Of a DNA stretch of 64,000 nt, positions 51,485-59,849 are shown piece after piece; the first letter of the stretch is position 1, and each line of letters begins with the position of its first letter. The stretch lies in contig NZ_FNCC01000017.1 in NCBI RefSeq assembly GCF_900100955.1, positions 141,647-205,646 on the forward strand, read 5' to 3'. A program made the translations under genes and the position numbers. The notes under the pieces were generated by a model. The model saw nothing but the letters and a program-made list of their open reading frames with translations, searched no databases and had not been told where the DNA came from. The stretch comes from Lentzea fradiae (GTDB taxonomy: Bacteria > Actinomycetota > Actinomycetes > Mycobacteriales > Pseudonocardiaceae).

Positions 51485-53062
51485 TCAGCGCAGGTTCGAA
51501 CCGAGCCCGGTCAGGCCGCGCACCTCCATCTCCGCCTGCTTCTCGGGGTCTGCCTCGTCACCGCCCAGCACCGTGCCCACGAACCCGGCCAGGAACGACA
51601 GCGGGATCGACACGATGCCGGGGTTCGAGAGCGGGAAGTAGGCGAAGTCGACGTCGGGGAAGACCGACGACTTCGAGCCGGAGATGGCGGGGGAGAACGC
51701 GATCAGCAGCAAGCACGACGTGAGTCCGCCGTAGATGCTCCAGAGCGTGCCGCGCGTGTTGAAGCGCTTCCAGAACATGGAGTACAGCAGCGTCGGCAGG
51801 TTCGCGGACGCCGCCAGCGCGAACGCCAGCGCGACGAGGAACGCGATGTTCTGGCCGTTCGCCGCGATGCCACCGGCGATCGCCAGCACACCGACGCAGA
51901 CGGCCGTGATGCGGGCGACCCGCACCTCGTCGCGCGGCTCCGCCTCACCGTGCTTGATCATGTTCGCGTAGACGTCGTGGGCGAACGAGGCCGACGCCGT
52001 CAGCGTCAGACCCGCGACCACCGCGAGGATCGTCGCGAACGCCACGGCGCAGACGACACCCAGCAGGACCGTCCCGCCGATCTGGTAGGCGAGCAGCGGC
52101 GCCGCCGAGTTCTCGCCACCGGGGGCGTCGAGGATCTTGTCCGTGCCGACCAGCGCCATCGCGCCGAAGCCGATGATCATCGTGCAGGAGTAGAAGATCG
52201 CCATCATCCACGTCGCCCACACGACGGACTTCCGCGCCTCGCGGGCGTTCGGCACCGTGTAGAAGCGCATCAGGACGTGCGGCAGCGCCGCGGTGCCGAG
52301 CACCAAGGCGAGCGCGAGCGACAGGAAGTCGAGCTTCGTCAGCCCGGTGGCGCCGTAGCGCACGCCCGGCGCGAGCACGCTCTCGCCCAGCGGGGACCGC
52401 TGCGTCGCGCGGTCGAGCATCGAGGAGAAGTCGAAGCCGAACTTGCCGATCAGGAAGATCGTCAGCATCGTCACCGACAACAGCAGCAGGACGGCCTTGA
52501 TGATCTGCACCCACGTGGTGCCCTTCATCCCGCCGACCAGCACGTACAGCACCATGACGATGCCGACGACGACGATGATGACCGCCTGCCCGAGCTTGCT
52601 GTGCACGTCGAGCAGCAGCGCCATCAGACCGCCGGCGCCCGCCATCTGCGCGATCATGTAGAACAGCGAGATCACCAGCGTCGAGTTCGCCGCGGCCGCG
52701 CGCACCGGCCGCTGGCGCATGCGGAACGCCATGACGTCACCCATCGTGAACCGGCCGGTGTTGCGCAGCCGCTCCGCGATGAACATGAGACTGATCAACC
52801 AGGCGACGACCCACCCGATCGAGTACAGGAAGCCGTCGTACCCGTTCACGGCGATGGCGCCGGAGATGCCGAGGAACGACGCCGCCGAGAGGAAGTCACC
52901 GGAGAGCGCGATGCCGTTCTGGGTGCCGGTGAAGCTGCTGCCCGCCGCGTAGTAGTCCGACGCCGACACGTTCCGCGTCGAAGCGCGGTACACGATGTAG
53001 AGCGTCAGCAGGACGAAGACGCTGAAGACGGTCAGGTTGAGCGCGGTGTTCGCCCCGGTCAC
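51485..53062 (-). CDS. actP: Sodium/solute symporter, acetate-type
   Basis: A 525-residue SSS-family permease with about 13 membrane helices. Family motifs include SDYYAAGSSFTGTQNGIALSGDFLSAASFLG, GWVVAWLISLMFIAERLRN, MAGAGGLMALLL, and GTAALPHVLMRFYTV. It most resembles acetate/monocarboxylate permeases (ActP/MctC). GTG 53062 overlaps the stop of the DUF485 gene, the usual partner of ActP. Substrate specificity is by family only. Confidence 0.9.
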   Translation of the reverse strand: MTGANTALNLTVFSVFVLLTLYIVYRASTRNVSASDYYAAGSSFTGTQNGIALSGDFLSAASFLGISGAIAVNGYDGFLYSIGWVVAWLISLMFIAERLRNTGRFTMGDVMAFRMRQRPVRAAAANSTLVISLFYMIAQMAGAGGLMALLLDVHSKLGQAVIIVVVGIVMVLYVLVGGMKGTTWVQIIKAVLLLLSVTMLTIFLIGKFGFDFSSMLDRATQRSPLGESVLAPGVRYGATGLTKLDFLSLALALVLGTAALPHVLMRFYTVPNAREARKSVVWATWMMAIFYSCTMIIGFGAMALVGTDKILDAPGGENSAAPLLAYQIGGTVLLGVVCAVAFATILAVVAGLTLTASASFAHDVYANMIKHGEAEPRDEVRVARITAVCVGVLAIAGGIAANGQNIAFLVALAFALAASANLPTLLYSMFWKRFNTRGTLWSIYGGLTSCLLLIAFSPAISGSKSSVFPDVDFAYFPLSNPGIVSIPLSFLAGFVGTVLGGDEADPEKQAEMEVRGLTGLGSNLR

Positions 53063-53469
53063 GCGAGCTCCTCATCCGGTTCCGCCAGCGCGCGCACCCT
53101 GTCCACCTGCGGGTCGATGTGCCGCCTGGAGTAACGCGAGTAGGCCATTGTGATCACGATCGTGGTGACGAACTGGAGAAATCCCATCGTCAGGCCCACG
53201 TTCACCGTTCCGAAGAGCGGCGTGCTCATGAAGTCCGCCGCGTAGGCGGAAAGCAATACAAACGTGACATACCAAGCGAGGAACAGCACCGTCGCGGGGA
53301 GAATAAAACGAGCCATCCGGCGCTTCAGCGCGCGGAATTCCTCACTCGTTTGGATGGCACTGAAATCAGGCTCGCCGTCACCGTCTATGAGCAATGAGTG
53401 ACGGGGTTTCTCAAAGGTCGCGAAACCGGGGGTCGCCGGGCGTGACACGGAGGGCAGCGCCTTCGTCAT
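53059..53469 (-). CDS. DUF485 membrane protein, symporter partner
   Basis: A 136-residue protein. The N-terminal 55 residues are polar (PDFSAIQTSEEFRALKRRMARF), then two membrane helices (about 62-82 ILPATVLFLAWYVTFVLLSAY; about 95-115 VGLTMGFLQFVTTIVITMAY), with a cytosolic tail YSRYSRRHIDPQVDRVRA. DUF485 proteins accompany ActP-type symporters and probably help assembly or function. ATG 53469 is the only start that gives normal length; the open frame extends to 53619. It is divergent from the conservon. Confidence 0.88.
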   Translation of the reverse strand: MTKALPSVSRPATPGFATFEKPRHSLLIDGDGEPDFSAIQTSEEFRALKRRMARFILPATVLFLAWYVTFVLLSAYAADFMSTPLFGTVNVGLTMGFLQFVTTIVITMAYSRYSRRHIDPQVDRVRALAEPDEELA

Positions 53470-53651
53470 CAACCGCTCGCATTCGTTACGGGGAGTGCCC
53501 GGTCGGCGCCTGCGCTGAGGCTGCGGCTGAACCGGGGGTGGAGTGCGCAAGCGTAACCACGCGTGGCGGCCAGTCAATCCCCTGAACCGTGAGGACCACC
53601 CCAAAAGGTCGCCAGTCACGTTCGGTGATCAGTTGAGCACTCCTCAGGTCG

Positions 53652-53680
53652 TTGTCGCCCCACGCGCTCTGGCCTACTAT
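53652..53680 (+). promoter_or_regulatory. Strong sigma-A-like promoter of the conservon
   Basis: TTGTCG (53652-53657) and TACTAT (53675-53680) are separated by 17 bp, close to the actinobacterial housekeeping consensus. A start near 53687 would give a leader of about 120 nt. The symmetric sequence GTTCTCGATATCGAAC lies in the leader (about 53700-53716). The rest of the 337-bp gap shows no credible gene. Confidence 0.65.
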
Positions 53681-53806
53681 CCGCTCACACCCGGCGCGGC
53701 GGTTCTCGATATCGAACTGCGAGGGGTGTCTCGACTGATGATGATTCACCAGGCCAGGAGGTAGCCGGAAAGTGGGGCACTTCGAGCGCGCCTTGGGGAC
53801 CATTTC

Positions 53807-56452
53807 GTGAATGTCGGGTGGAGAAAGATCAGCGACTGGCGCAACTGGCGCCTGCCCGTCAAGCTCGCCGCGGTGCTCGTGGTGCCGGTGGCGGTCGCTG
53901 TCGGCGCGGGCGCACTGCAGATCGCCGGCTACGTCGAGCGGTCCAACAGCTACGTGCAGATGCAGGGCCTGGTCCGGCTGAGAGCCGACCTCGCGCCGTT
54001 GGTCTCGAGCGTGCAGCAGGAACGCACGCTCGCCGCCCAGAGCAGCACGAGCGGCTCCGGCGCGGGTGCGTACCAGAACCAGATCCGGTCCACGGACAAC
54101 GCCGCGTCGACCCTGACCCGCCGCGTCGCCCGCACGAGCGGGCTCAGCGACGTCGCGCGCAACCGGTTCTCCGAGCTCGGCGGCCAGCTGGAGACGCTGA
54201 AGAACCTGCGCGACAGGGTCGCGCGGGGCGGCGACGACGGCGACCCGTCCGAGACCACCACGGGCTACACGGCCGTCGTGAAGGCCCTGCTGGACTTCGA
54301 GCAGGCGCTCATCAGCCAGTTCGGCGACGAGGCCATCGCCGGTACCGCGATGGCGCTGCACCACGTGGTCATCGCGCAGGAGCAGGTCTCCCTGCAGCAC
54401 GCGCTCGTCCTGGCGGGCATCGGCCGGACCAAGCTCCTCGGACCCGAGGTCCGCGCGCTGGAGCAGTCCGACATCCGCCTGCAGGACCGCCTCAACGACT
54501 TCCAGGCCATCGGCACGACCGAGCAGCGCCGTCTGTACGACGAGACCGTCACCGGCCCCTCCGTCGCGAACCGGTCGGCCCTCGTCGAACGCGCGCTCAC
54601 GCAGCCGGAGGGCACGCCGCAGCCCGCGACGCGCCCCGGCCAGCCGAAGCCCCCGCCGTCGTTCGGCATCGCCGTGAACGAGTGGGACAGCGCGTCCGGC
54701 ACCACCGCCCGGCTCATGGAGCAGGTCGTCCGCGAGCTGCAGGACGACCTCGCGGCCTCCGCCGACGCCCTGCAGGACGACACGTCCAACAAGGCCGGTG
54801 CCGCCGCCGTCATCCTGCTCGCGACGCTGCTCGTCGCCGGCACGCTCGGCCTCGTCATCGGCCGCTACCTGCTGCGCTCGCTCACCGAGCTGCGCCGCTC
54901 CGCCCTCGACGTGGCGCACCACCACCTGCCCGAGGTCGTCGCCGCGATCCGCTCCGACCGCAGGCCGGACACCACGATCGAACCGGTGCCGGTGCACACG
55001 ACCGAGGAGTTCGGCCAGCTGGCCCGCGCGTTCGACGCGGTGCACGAACAGGCGATCCGGTCCGCCGTCGAGCAGTCCTCGCTGCGGTCGGGGATGAGGA
55101 ACATCTTCGTCAACCTGTCGCGCCGCTCGCAGGGCCTCGTCGAACGCCAGCTCAAGCTCATGGAGGAGCTGGAGCGGCACGAGGAGAACCCCGAGCAGCT
55201 CGCCAACCTCTTCAAGCTCGACCACCTCGCGACGCGCATGCGCCGCAACAACGAGAACCTGATGGTGCTCTCCGGCACCGACGTCGCCCGCCGGTTCCAC
55301 CAGCCGGTGCCGCTGGCCGACGTGCTGCGCGCCGCCGCGTCGGAGATCGAGCACTACCAGCGCGTCGTGGTGAAGTCGACGCCGTCGGTCGAGATCGTCG
55401 GCTACGCCGCCAGCGACCTCGTCCGCCTCGTCGCGGAGCTGCTCGACAACGCCACCGCGTTCTCCGCGCCCACCACCCAGGTCCAGATCGGCTCCCGGCT
55501 CGACCCGCGCGGCTCGGTGCTGGTCGAGGTCGCCGACCAGGGCATCGGCATGGGCCCGGCGGAGCTCGCCGAGGCCAACGAGCGGCTGTCCGCCGACACC
55601 GAGGACGACGTGCCGGTGTCGCGCCAGATGGGTCTGTTCGTCGTCGGCAGGCTCGCGTCCCGCCACGGCATCTCCGTGCGGCTGCGCGGAGCGGGGGAGG
55701 GCGAGGGCCTGCGGGCGCTCGTGCACGTCCCCGCCGAGCTCGTCCGCTCGCTCGAACCGGCGCCGTCCGCCCCCGCCGCACCGGCGGAGCCGCGGCACGC
55801 CGCGCTGCCCCAGCCCAAGCAGGTGCCGGCCAAGCAGCCGCACGTGGTCGTGAAGACGCCGAACCTCGCGCCGCCCGCACCGCCGGCACCGGCGATCGAG
55901 CGCCCGCGCGAGTCGGCGGAGTGGCAGCCGTTCCGCGGGGCCGCGATCGACGAGTCGCTCTCCCGGCGCAACCCGCGGGTGGTGCCGGCCGTCGACAAGA
56001 TCGTGCCCGCCGAAAGTCCGAACGAGACGACGTCCTCCTGGTTCTCGGGCAACGGGACCCAGGACGAACCGGTCAAGAGTGATCTTCCGCCCACCCGGTC
56101 GGGTGGGCCCGCTCCGGAGCCCACCGGCAGGCCGTCACCGTCCGTAGCGGCCGCGTGGTTCGGCAAGAAGCCGGCGGCGGGAACGGTCTGGGAGCAGTCG
56201 GGGGACCCGGCCACGGACGCGGGGGAGACGGGCGCCGGGTTGCCGAAACGGGCACCGCGCAAGAACCTGCTCCCCGACCTCGCGGAGCGCCCCGACAGCG
56301 CCACACGTCCCGCCGCGGGCCAGAGGCGTGATCCGGAACGGGCGCGAGGCTTCCTCGCGAGCTACCAGACCGGTCTGCGCGGGGCTCCGCTCGGCGGCAA
56401 CGGGAACAGGAACGGCCAGGGGAACGGCCAGCGGAACGGGGAGAAGGCATGA
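53807..56452 (+). CDS. cvnA: Conservon sensor histidine kinase CvnA (nitrate/sulfite-sensing type)
   Basis: An 881-residue membrane kinase. Membrane helix about 18-38 (LAAVLVVPVAVAVGAGAL); an outer four-helix nitrate/sulfite-sensing-like region (about 45-320); second helix about 325-350; HAMP-like linker; His in FKLDHLATRMRRNNENL near 472; and the ATPase domain with VAELLDNATAFSAP (N box), DQGIGMG and GLFVVGRLASRHG (G box). A Pro/Ala-rich, low-complexity tail of about 220 residues ends in Asn/Gly repeats. Conservon kinases work with the roadblock and GTPase proteins encoded next. GGGGA lies 8 nt before GTG 53807. Confidence 0.93.
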   Translation: MNVGWRKISDWRNWRLPVKLAAVLVVPVAVAVGAGALQIAGYVERSNSYVQMQGLVRLRADLAPLVSSVQQERTLAAQSSTSGSGAGAYQNQIRSTDNAASTLTRRVARTSGLSDVARNRFSELGGQLETLKNLRDRVARGGDDGDPSETTTGYTAVVKALLDFEQALISQFGDEAIAGTAMALHHVVIAQEQVSLQHALVLAGIGRTKLLGPEVRALEQSDIRLQDRLNDFQAIGTTEQRRLYDETVTGPSVANRSALVERALTQPEGTPQPATRPGQPKPPPSFGIAVNEWDSASGTTARLMEQVVRELQDDLAASADALQDDTSNKAGAAAVILLATLLVAGTLGLVIGRYLLRSLTELRRSALDVAHHHLPEVVAAIRSDRRPDTTIEPVPVHTTEEFGQLARAFDAVHEQAIRSAVEQSSLRSGMRNIFVNLSRRSQGLVERQLKLMEELERHEENPEQLANLFKLDHLATRMRRNNENLMVLSGTDVARRFHQPVPLADVLRAAASEIEHYQRVVVKSTPSVEIVGYAASDLVRLVAELLDNATAFSAPTTQVQIGSRLDPRGSVLVEVADQGIGMGPAELAEANERLSADTEDDVPVSRQMGLFVVGRLASRHGISVRLRGAGEGEGLRALVHVPAELVRSLEPAPSAPAAPAEPRHAALPQPKQVPAKQPHVVVKTPNLAPPAPPAPAIERPRESAEWQPFRGAAIDESLSRRNPRVVPAVDKIVPAESPNETTSSWFSGNGTQDEPVKSDLPPTRSGGPAPEPTGRPSPSVAAAWFGKKPAAGTVWEQSGDPATDAGETGAGLPKRAPRKNLLPDLAERPDSATRPAAGQRRDPERARGFLASYQTGLRGAPLGGNGNRNGQGNGQRNGEKA

Positions 56453-56868
56453 GCACGCCGCAGTCGAGCAAGGTGGACCAGTTCGGCTGGCTCATCACGA
56501 ACTTCACGGACCGCGTGGCCGGGGTGGCCCACGCGATCGTGATCTCGGTGGACGGCCTGCTGCTCACCAAGTCCGCCGCCCTGCCGCCGGACAGAGCCGA
56601 CCAGCTGTCCGCCATCGCCTCGGGAGTGGTGGCGCTGACCCTGAGCGCCTCACGTTGTTTCGAGGGCGGCGGAGTGTTGCGCACCGTGATCGAGATGGAC
56701 TACGGGATCATGCTCCTCATGTCCATTCGAGACGGATCCTGCCTGGCGGTTCTCGCCGCGCCCGACAGCGATGTCGGCCAGGTCGCCTACGAGATGACCG
56801 TGGTCGTCGACCAGGTGGGCCAGATCCTCACCCCCGAACTGCGAGCCCAGTTGCACAGCGTGAGGTGA
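56449..56868 (+). CDS. cvnB: Conservon roadblock/LC7 protein CvnB
   Basis: A 139-residue roadblock/LC7-fold protein: FGWLITNFTDRVAGVAHAIV, ISVDGLLLTKSAALP, IASGVVALTLSASRCFEGG, VIEMDYGIMLLMSI and YEMTVVVDQVGQILTPELR. In conservons it pairs with the GTPase CvnD, as in small-GTPase systems of gliding bacteria. Its ATG overlaps the cvnA stop (ATGA), so the two are co-translated. Length and composition are typical. Confidence 0.95.
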   Translation: MSTPQSSKVDQFGWLITNFTDRVAGVAHAIVISVDGLLLTKSAALPPDRADQLSAIASGVVALTLSASRCFEGGGVLRTVIEMDYGIMLLMSIRDGSCLAVLAAPDSDVGQVAYEMTVVVDQVGQILTPELRAQLHSVR

Positions 56869-56870
56869 AC

Positions 56871-57419
56871 ATGAGTTCGGCCAGTGATCCGAAGCGACGG
56901 CGCAGGCGTCAGGAGACGCCGGCCGAGCAGACGTTCGCCGACCTGATGAACGGGTTCTCCCTGGACTCGTCGCGCAAACGGCCGCGCGAGTCCGCGCCCG
57001 TCCCGGAACCACTCGTGGTGGTGCCGCACGTCCCGCTGCCCGAGGCGCCGGTCGCCGAGCTCGTCCCCGCCGAGCTTCCGGACACCTCGATCGTTCGTGC
57101 GTATGCCTGGACCGGCGGGCGCACACGGTCCAACATCCATCTCGAGATCGAGACACTTGTCTCCGCCAATGATCAGACTCGGCGGTCGGCGGGTATCTTG
57201 CAAGCTGAGCACCAACGCGTCGTCGAGCTGTGCCACACCCCGCGGTCGGTCGCGGAGGTGGCCGCACTGATGCGGCTCCCGCTGGGAGTCGTGAAGGTGT
57301 TGCTCGGCGACATGGCGGAACGAGGTCTGGTGGACGTGCACCAGACCGCTTCCGCGGGCGGTGCCGTGCCGGACCTCGGGTTGATGGAGAGAGTGCTGAG
57401 TGGACTACGTCGGCTCTAG
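56871..57419 (+). CDS. cvnC: Conservon DUF742 protein CvnC
   Basis: A 182-residue protein. The N-terminal 80 residues are charged and disordered. From about 78 comes the DUF742 winged-helix: IVRAYAWTGGRTRSNIHLEI, HQRVVELCHTPRSVAEVAALM, LPLGVVKVLLGDMAERGLV. It is the DNA-binding-like or adaptor element of conservons; its direct role is not established. ATG 56871 is 2 bp after the cvnB stop. It overlaps cvnD by 20 bp. Confidence 0.94.
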   Translation: MSSASDPKRRRRRQETPAEQTFADLMNGFSLDSSRKRPRESAPVPEPLVVVPHVPLPEAPVAELVPAELPDTSIVRAYAWTGGRTRSNIHLEIETLVSANDQTRRSAGILQAEHQRVVELCHTPRSVAEVAALMRLPLGVVKVLLGDMAERGLVDVHQTASAGGAVPDLGLMERVLSGLRRL

Positions 57420-58017
57420 ATTTCCCGACTTCGGGCCCCCTGGGCCTCCCGGTCGGGAGCTGACCTCGGCCAAGATCGTCGTCGCCGGTGGCTTCGGGGT
57501 GGGCAAGAGCACGTTCATCAGGTCGATCGCCGAGAACGACCTGCTGACCATGACAGCGCTCGCGCCGGAACGCGCCGGTCTCGTGACCGAGCTGGTGCGC
57601 ATCCAGTTCGGACGGGTCTGGCTCGACCCCGGCCTCGCCCTGCACCTCTTCGTGGCGCCGCAGTGGCAGGACCCGCGAGCGGGCTGGACCGACGTGGTGC
57701 GCGGGGCCGTGGGCGCCGTCGTGCTGTTCGACGTGATGCGCCCGGCGGACTCCGTGGACGCCATGCGGTACTTCGAGGACCACAAGATCCCGTACGTGCT
57801 GGCGCTGAACAACGTGCACGACTCCGTCCGGTCGGACGTGAAGGCGATCATCCGCGGCATGGGCATCGCGCCGGAGGTCCCGGTCCTGACGTGCGACCCG
57901 CGGGTGCGGCTCTCCGTGCGCGAGACGCTGATCACGCTGACCGAGCACGCGAAGCTGGACCGCTGGCGGCGCAGGCCGGGCCCGGACGAGACGACCCCGC
58001 TCGCGCCCGTGTGCTGA
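57400..58017 (+). CDS. cvnD: Conservon GTPase CvnD
   Basis: A 205-residue small GTPase-like protein. Walker A is VVAGGFGVGKSTFIRS (about 30). The switch/strand region contains GLVTELVRIQFGRVWLDPG, then VFDVMRPADSVDAM and LALNNVHDS in place of the NKxD motif (nucleotide specificity uncertain). Conservon CvnD proteins bind GTP and interact with CvnB/CvnA to set the output; no cytochrome P450 gene follows here. GTG 57400 lies inside cvnC. A hairpin at 58039 ends the operon. Confidence 0.94.
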   Translation: MDYVGSRFPDFGPPGPPGRELTSAKIVVAGGFGVGKSTFIRSIAENDLLTMTALAPERAGLVTELVRIQFGRVWLDPGLALHLFVAPQWQDPRAGWTDVVRGAVGAVVLFDVMRPADSVDAMRYFEDHKIPYVLALNNVHDSVRSDVKAIIRGMGIAPEVPVLTCDPRVRLSVRETLITLTEHAKLDRWRRRPGPDETTPLAPVC

Positions 58018-58038
58018 CTGGAGTCCAAGACGTGGCAG

Positions 58039-58068
58039 GAGACCTCTTCCCGGTCGGGGAGGGGTCTC
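58039..58068 (+). terminator. Hairpin at end of conservon
   Basis: A 13-bp stem with two G-U pairs (58039-58051 with 58056-58068) and a 4-nt loop, followed by TTCGCTT, lies 22 bp after cvnD. Confidence 0.75.
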
Positions 58069-58239
58069 TTCGCTTGATATGAGGGCGGGGGGCACCGCGA
58101 TGCACCCGCCTGAACGTCGGAACAGCGCGGCAAAGGTTGGTGGTCACCGCACTAGTCGGCAGCTTCATCGGGTTCACCCTGCGGTGCGAGCCTTCGCGAG
58201 CCCCGCATTCCCGCCACTCCCACCCCGGCGGTTGACGAG

Positions 58240-58250
58240 ATCGTTACGAT
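58240..58250. promoter_or_regulatory. Palindrome near GbsR/MarR start
   Basis: ATCGT-T-ACGAT lies 30 bp upstream of the regulator start and immediately after TTGACG (58232-58237), which may be a -35 element. GTTGAC at 58231 and GTCAAC at about 58260 flank it. It is a plausible autoregulatory operator. Confidence 0.5.
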
Positions 58251-58280
58251 GATTTCAGTGTCAACCGAAAGGAATCATCG

Positions 58281-58745
58281 GTGAGCATCGGCAGGGAAAC
58301 CAGGCTGTCCGCGTGGATCGAGCGGTTCGCGGCCCACTTCGCCGAGGAGGGCATCCCGCTGATCGGCGGGCGCATCCTCGGGTACCTGCTGGTGTGTCAG
58401 CCGGTGGAGCGCACGGCGGCGGAGCTGTCGCAGGAGCTCGAGGCGAGCAGCGGGTCGATCAGCACGAACCTCAAGTACCTGGTGAACGTGGGGCTCGTGA
58501 CGAAGCGGACGCGGCGTGGCCGGCAGGCCGCCGAGTACCGGATCAACGAGAAGGCGTGGTCGGAGTTCATGCAGCGCAAGCTCGCGGCGATCGCGAGCGT
58601 CAAGACGCTGACCGAGGACGGCATGCGGTTGATGAGCGGTGATCCGGAGCGCGCCATGCGGCTGCGGACGGTCGACCACCTCTACGGCTGGCTGTCGGAG
58701 GAACTTCCCGCTTTGTGGGAGCGCAGGCCCGCGCCGCCCAAGTAG
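58281..58745 (+). CDS. GbsR/MarR-type winged-helix regulator
   Basis: A 154-residue cytosolic regulator. The winged helix (about 20-90) reads RILGYLLVCQPVERTAAELSQ, ELEASSGSISTNLKYLVNVG and LVTKRTRRGRQAAEYR. The C-terminal helices serve dimerisation. It resembles the GbsR branch of MarR-like regulators. AAAGGA precedes the GTG at 58281. A palindrome is upstream. It is followed 9 bp later by the ankyrin gene, which it may control. Confidence 0.88.
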   Translation: MSIGRETRLSAWIERFAAHFAEEGIPLIGGRILGYLLVCQPVERTAAELSQELEASSGSISTNLKYLVNVGLVTKRTRRGRQAAEYRINEKAWSEFMQRKLAAIASVKTLTEDGMRLMSGDPERAMRLRTVDHLYGWLSEELPALWERRPAPPK

Positions 58746-58748
58746 CTT
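58743..58748 (+). promoter_or_regulatory. Candidate -10 element (TAGCTT) for leaderless ankyrin gene
   Basis: TAGCTT fits TANNNT and ends 6 nt before ATG 58755, the same spacing as before 50264. It overlaps the regulator's stop codon (58743-58745). Confidence 0.4.
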
Positions 58749-58754
58749 GGGTGC

Positions 58755-59849
58755 ATGTGGCACCCGTTCCGCGACGACGTCGAGTACTACGAGGAGCGTG
58801 CGCGGGGTCTGCTCGCTTCCGCGTGGGACGGTGTGCCCGGTGCGCTCGAGGTGTTCGACGACGTGCCGTTGACGGAGGAGGGCGCGCACATCGTGCTCGC
58901 CCAGGCGCACGGGTGTGAGAGCTGGAAGGCGCTGGAGGCCAACATCCGCAGGCCGCGGCCGTTCGCGCGGGCCTACCAGGCGATCGAGATGCGCAACCCC
59001 GGCGAGCTGAAGGCGATCATCACGCGGGACCCGTGGCTCGTGAAGGCCAGCGGTACCAACGGCAACGACCTGCTCGGGCTGTCGGCGGCGACGCGGGACG
59101 AGCGGCTGGTCGAGGTGCTGCTGAACGACGGCGCGGACGTCAACCACCAGAACGTGCACGGCTGGACGGCGTTGCACCAGGCCGCCTACCTGAACCTGCC
59201 GCGGCTCGCGGAGCTGCTGCTCGGCCGGGGTGCCCGCACTGACCTGGAGGCGCGAGGGGAGGGTGGGACGCCGCTCACCGTCGCGTTGTTCTGGGGACAT
59301 CGGGACGTGGCGGGGCTGCTCGGCACCGACCCGCCGAACCTGCGCACGGCGGCAGGGCTCGGCGACCTCTCGCTCGCCACCGCCCCGGAGGCGAAGCGGG
59401 GCTTCTACCGGCCGCACAGCGGTTTTCCGCGCTGGTGGCCGACGGACGACCCGCAGGAGGTGCTCGACGAGGCGGTGTCGTGGGCTGCCCGCAACGACCG
59501 GGTGGAGGTGCTCGCGGAGCTGGTGCGGCGTGGCGCGCGGGTCGACGCCGAGGTCTACCGGGGCACCGCGCTCGCCTGGGCCGCCTACCGGGGGATGGAG
59601 AACGCCACCCGCGCGTTGCTGGAGCTCGGCGCGGACCCGGACGCACGCACCGGGTTCGGCGGGCCGATGCACGGTGAGGGCGTCACGGCGCTGCACCTCG
59701 CGGCCGAGCGCGGGCACGTGCCGGTGATCCGGATGCTGCTCGACGCGGGTGCCGACCGGACGGTCACCGACGCGAACTTCGAGGCGACACCGGCCCACTG
59801 GGCCCGGCACAACGGCCAGGGTGAGGCTCAGGCCGTGCTGAGCGCCTGA
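58755..59849 (+). CDS. Ankyrin-repeat protein
   Basis: A 364-residue cytosolic protein. The first 75 residues are helical (DDVEYYEERARGLLASAW). Ankyrin repeats follow: LVEVLLNDGADVNHQNVHG, WTALHQAAYLNLPRLAELLL, GTPLTVALFWGHRDVAGLLG, a less regular middle, then ATRALLELGADPDAR, VTALHLAAERGHVPVIRML and ATPAHWARHNGQGE. Ankyrin proteins mediate protein-protein binding; no enzymatic motif is seen. It starts 9 bp after the regulator and may use its own -10. The 3' end overlaps ctaA by 22 bp convergently. Confidence 0.9.
   Translation: MWHPFRDDVEYYEERARGLLASAWDGVPGALEVFDDVPLTEEGAHIVLAQAHGCESWKALEANIRRPRPFARAYQAIEMRNPGELKAIITRDPWLVKASGTNGNDLLGLSAATRDERLVEVLLNDGADVNHQNVHGWTALHQAAYLNLPRLAELLLGRGARTDLEARGEGGTPLTVALFWGHRDVAGLLGTDPPNLRTAAGLGDLSLATAPEAKRGFYRPHSGFPRWWPTDDPQEVLDEAVSWAARNDRVEVLAELVRRGARVDAEVYRGTALAWAAYRGMENATRALLELGADPDARTGFGGPMHGEGVTALHLAAERGHVPVIRMLLDAGADRTVTDANFEATPAHWARHNGQGEAQAVLSA

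Noticed and set aside
50264..53062. RiPP or other biosynthetic cluster around the ATP-grasp gene
   Set aside because: No precursor peptide, protease or exporter pattern; the next gene is an acetate-type symporter.
53543..53764. Possible 73-residue gene before cvnA
   Set aside because: No ribosome site or domain, and it overlaps the strong promoter at 53652-53680.
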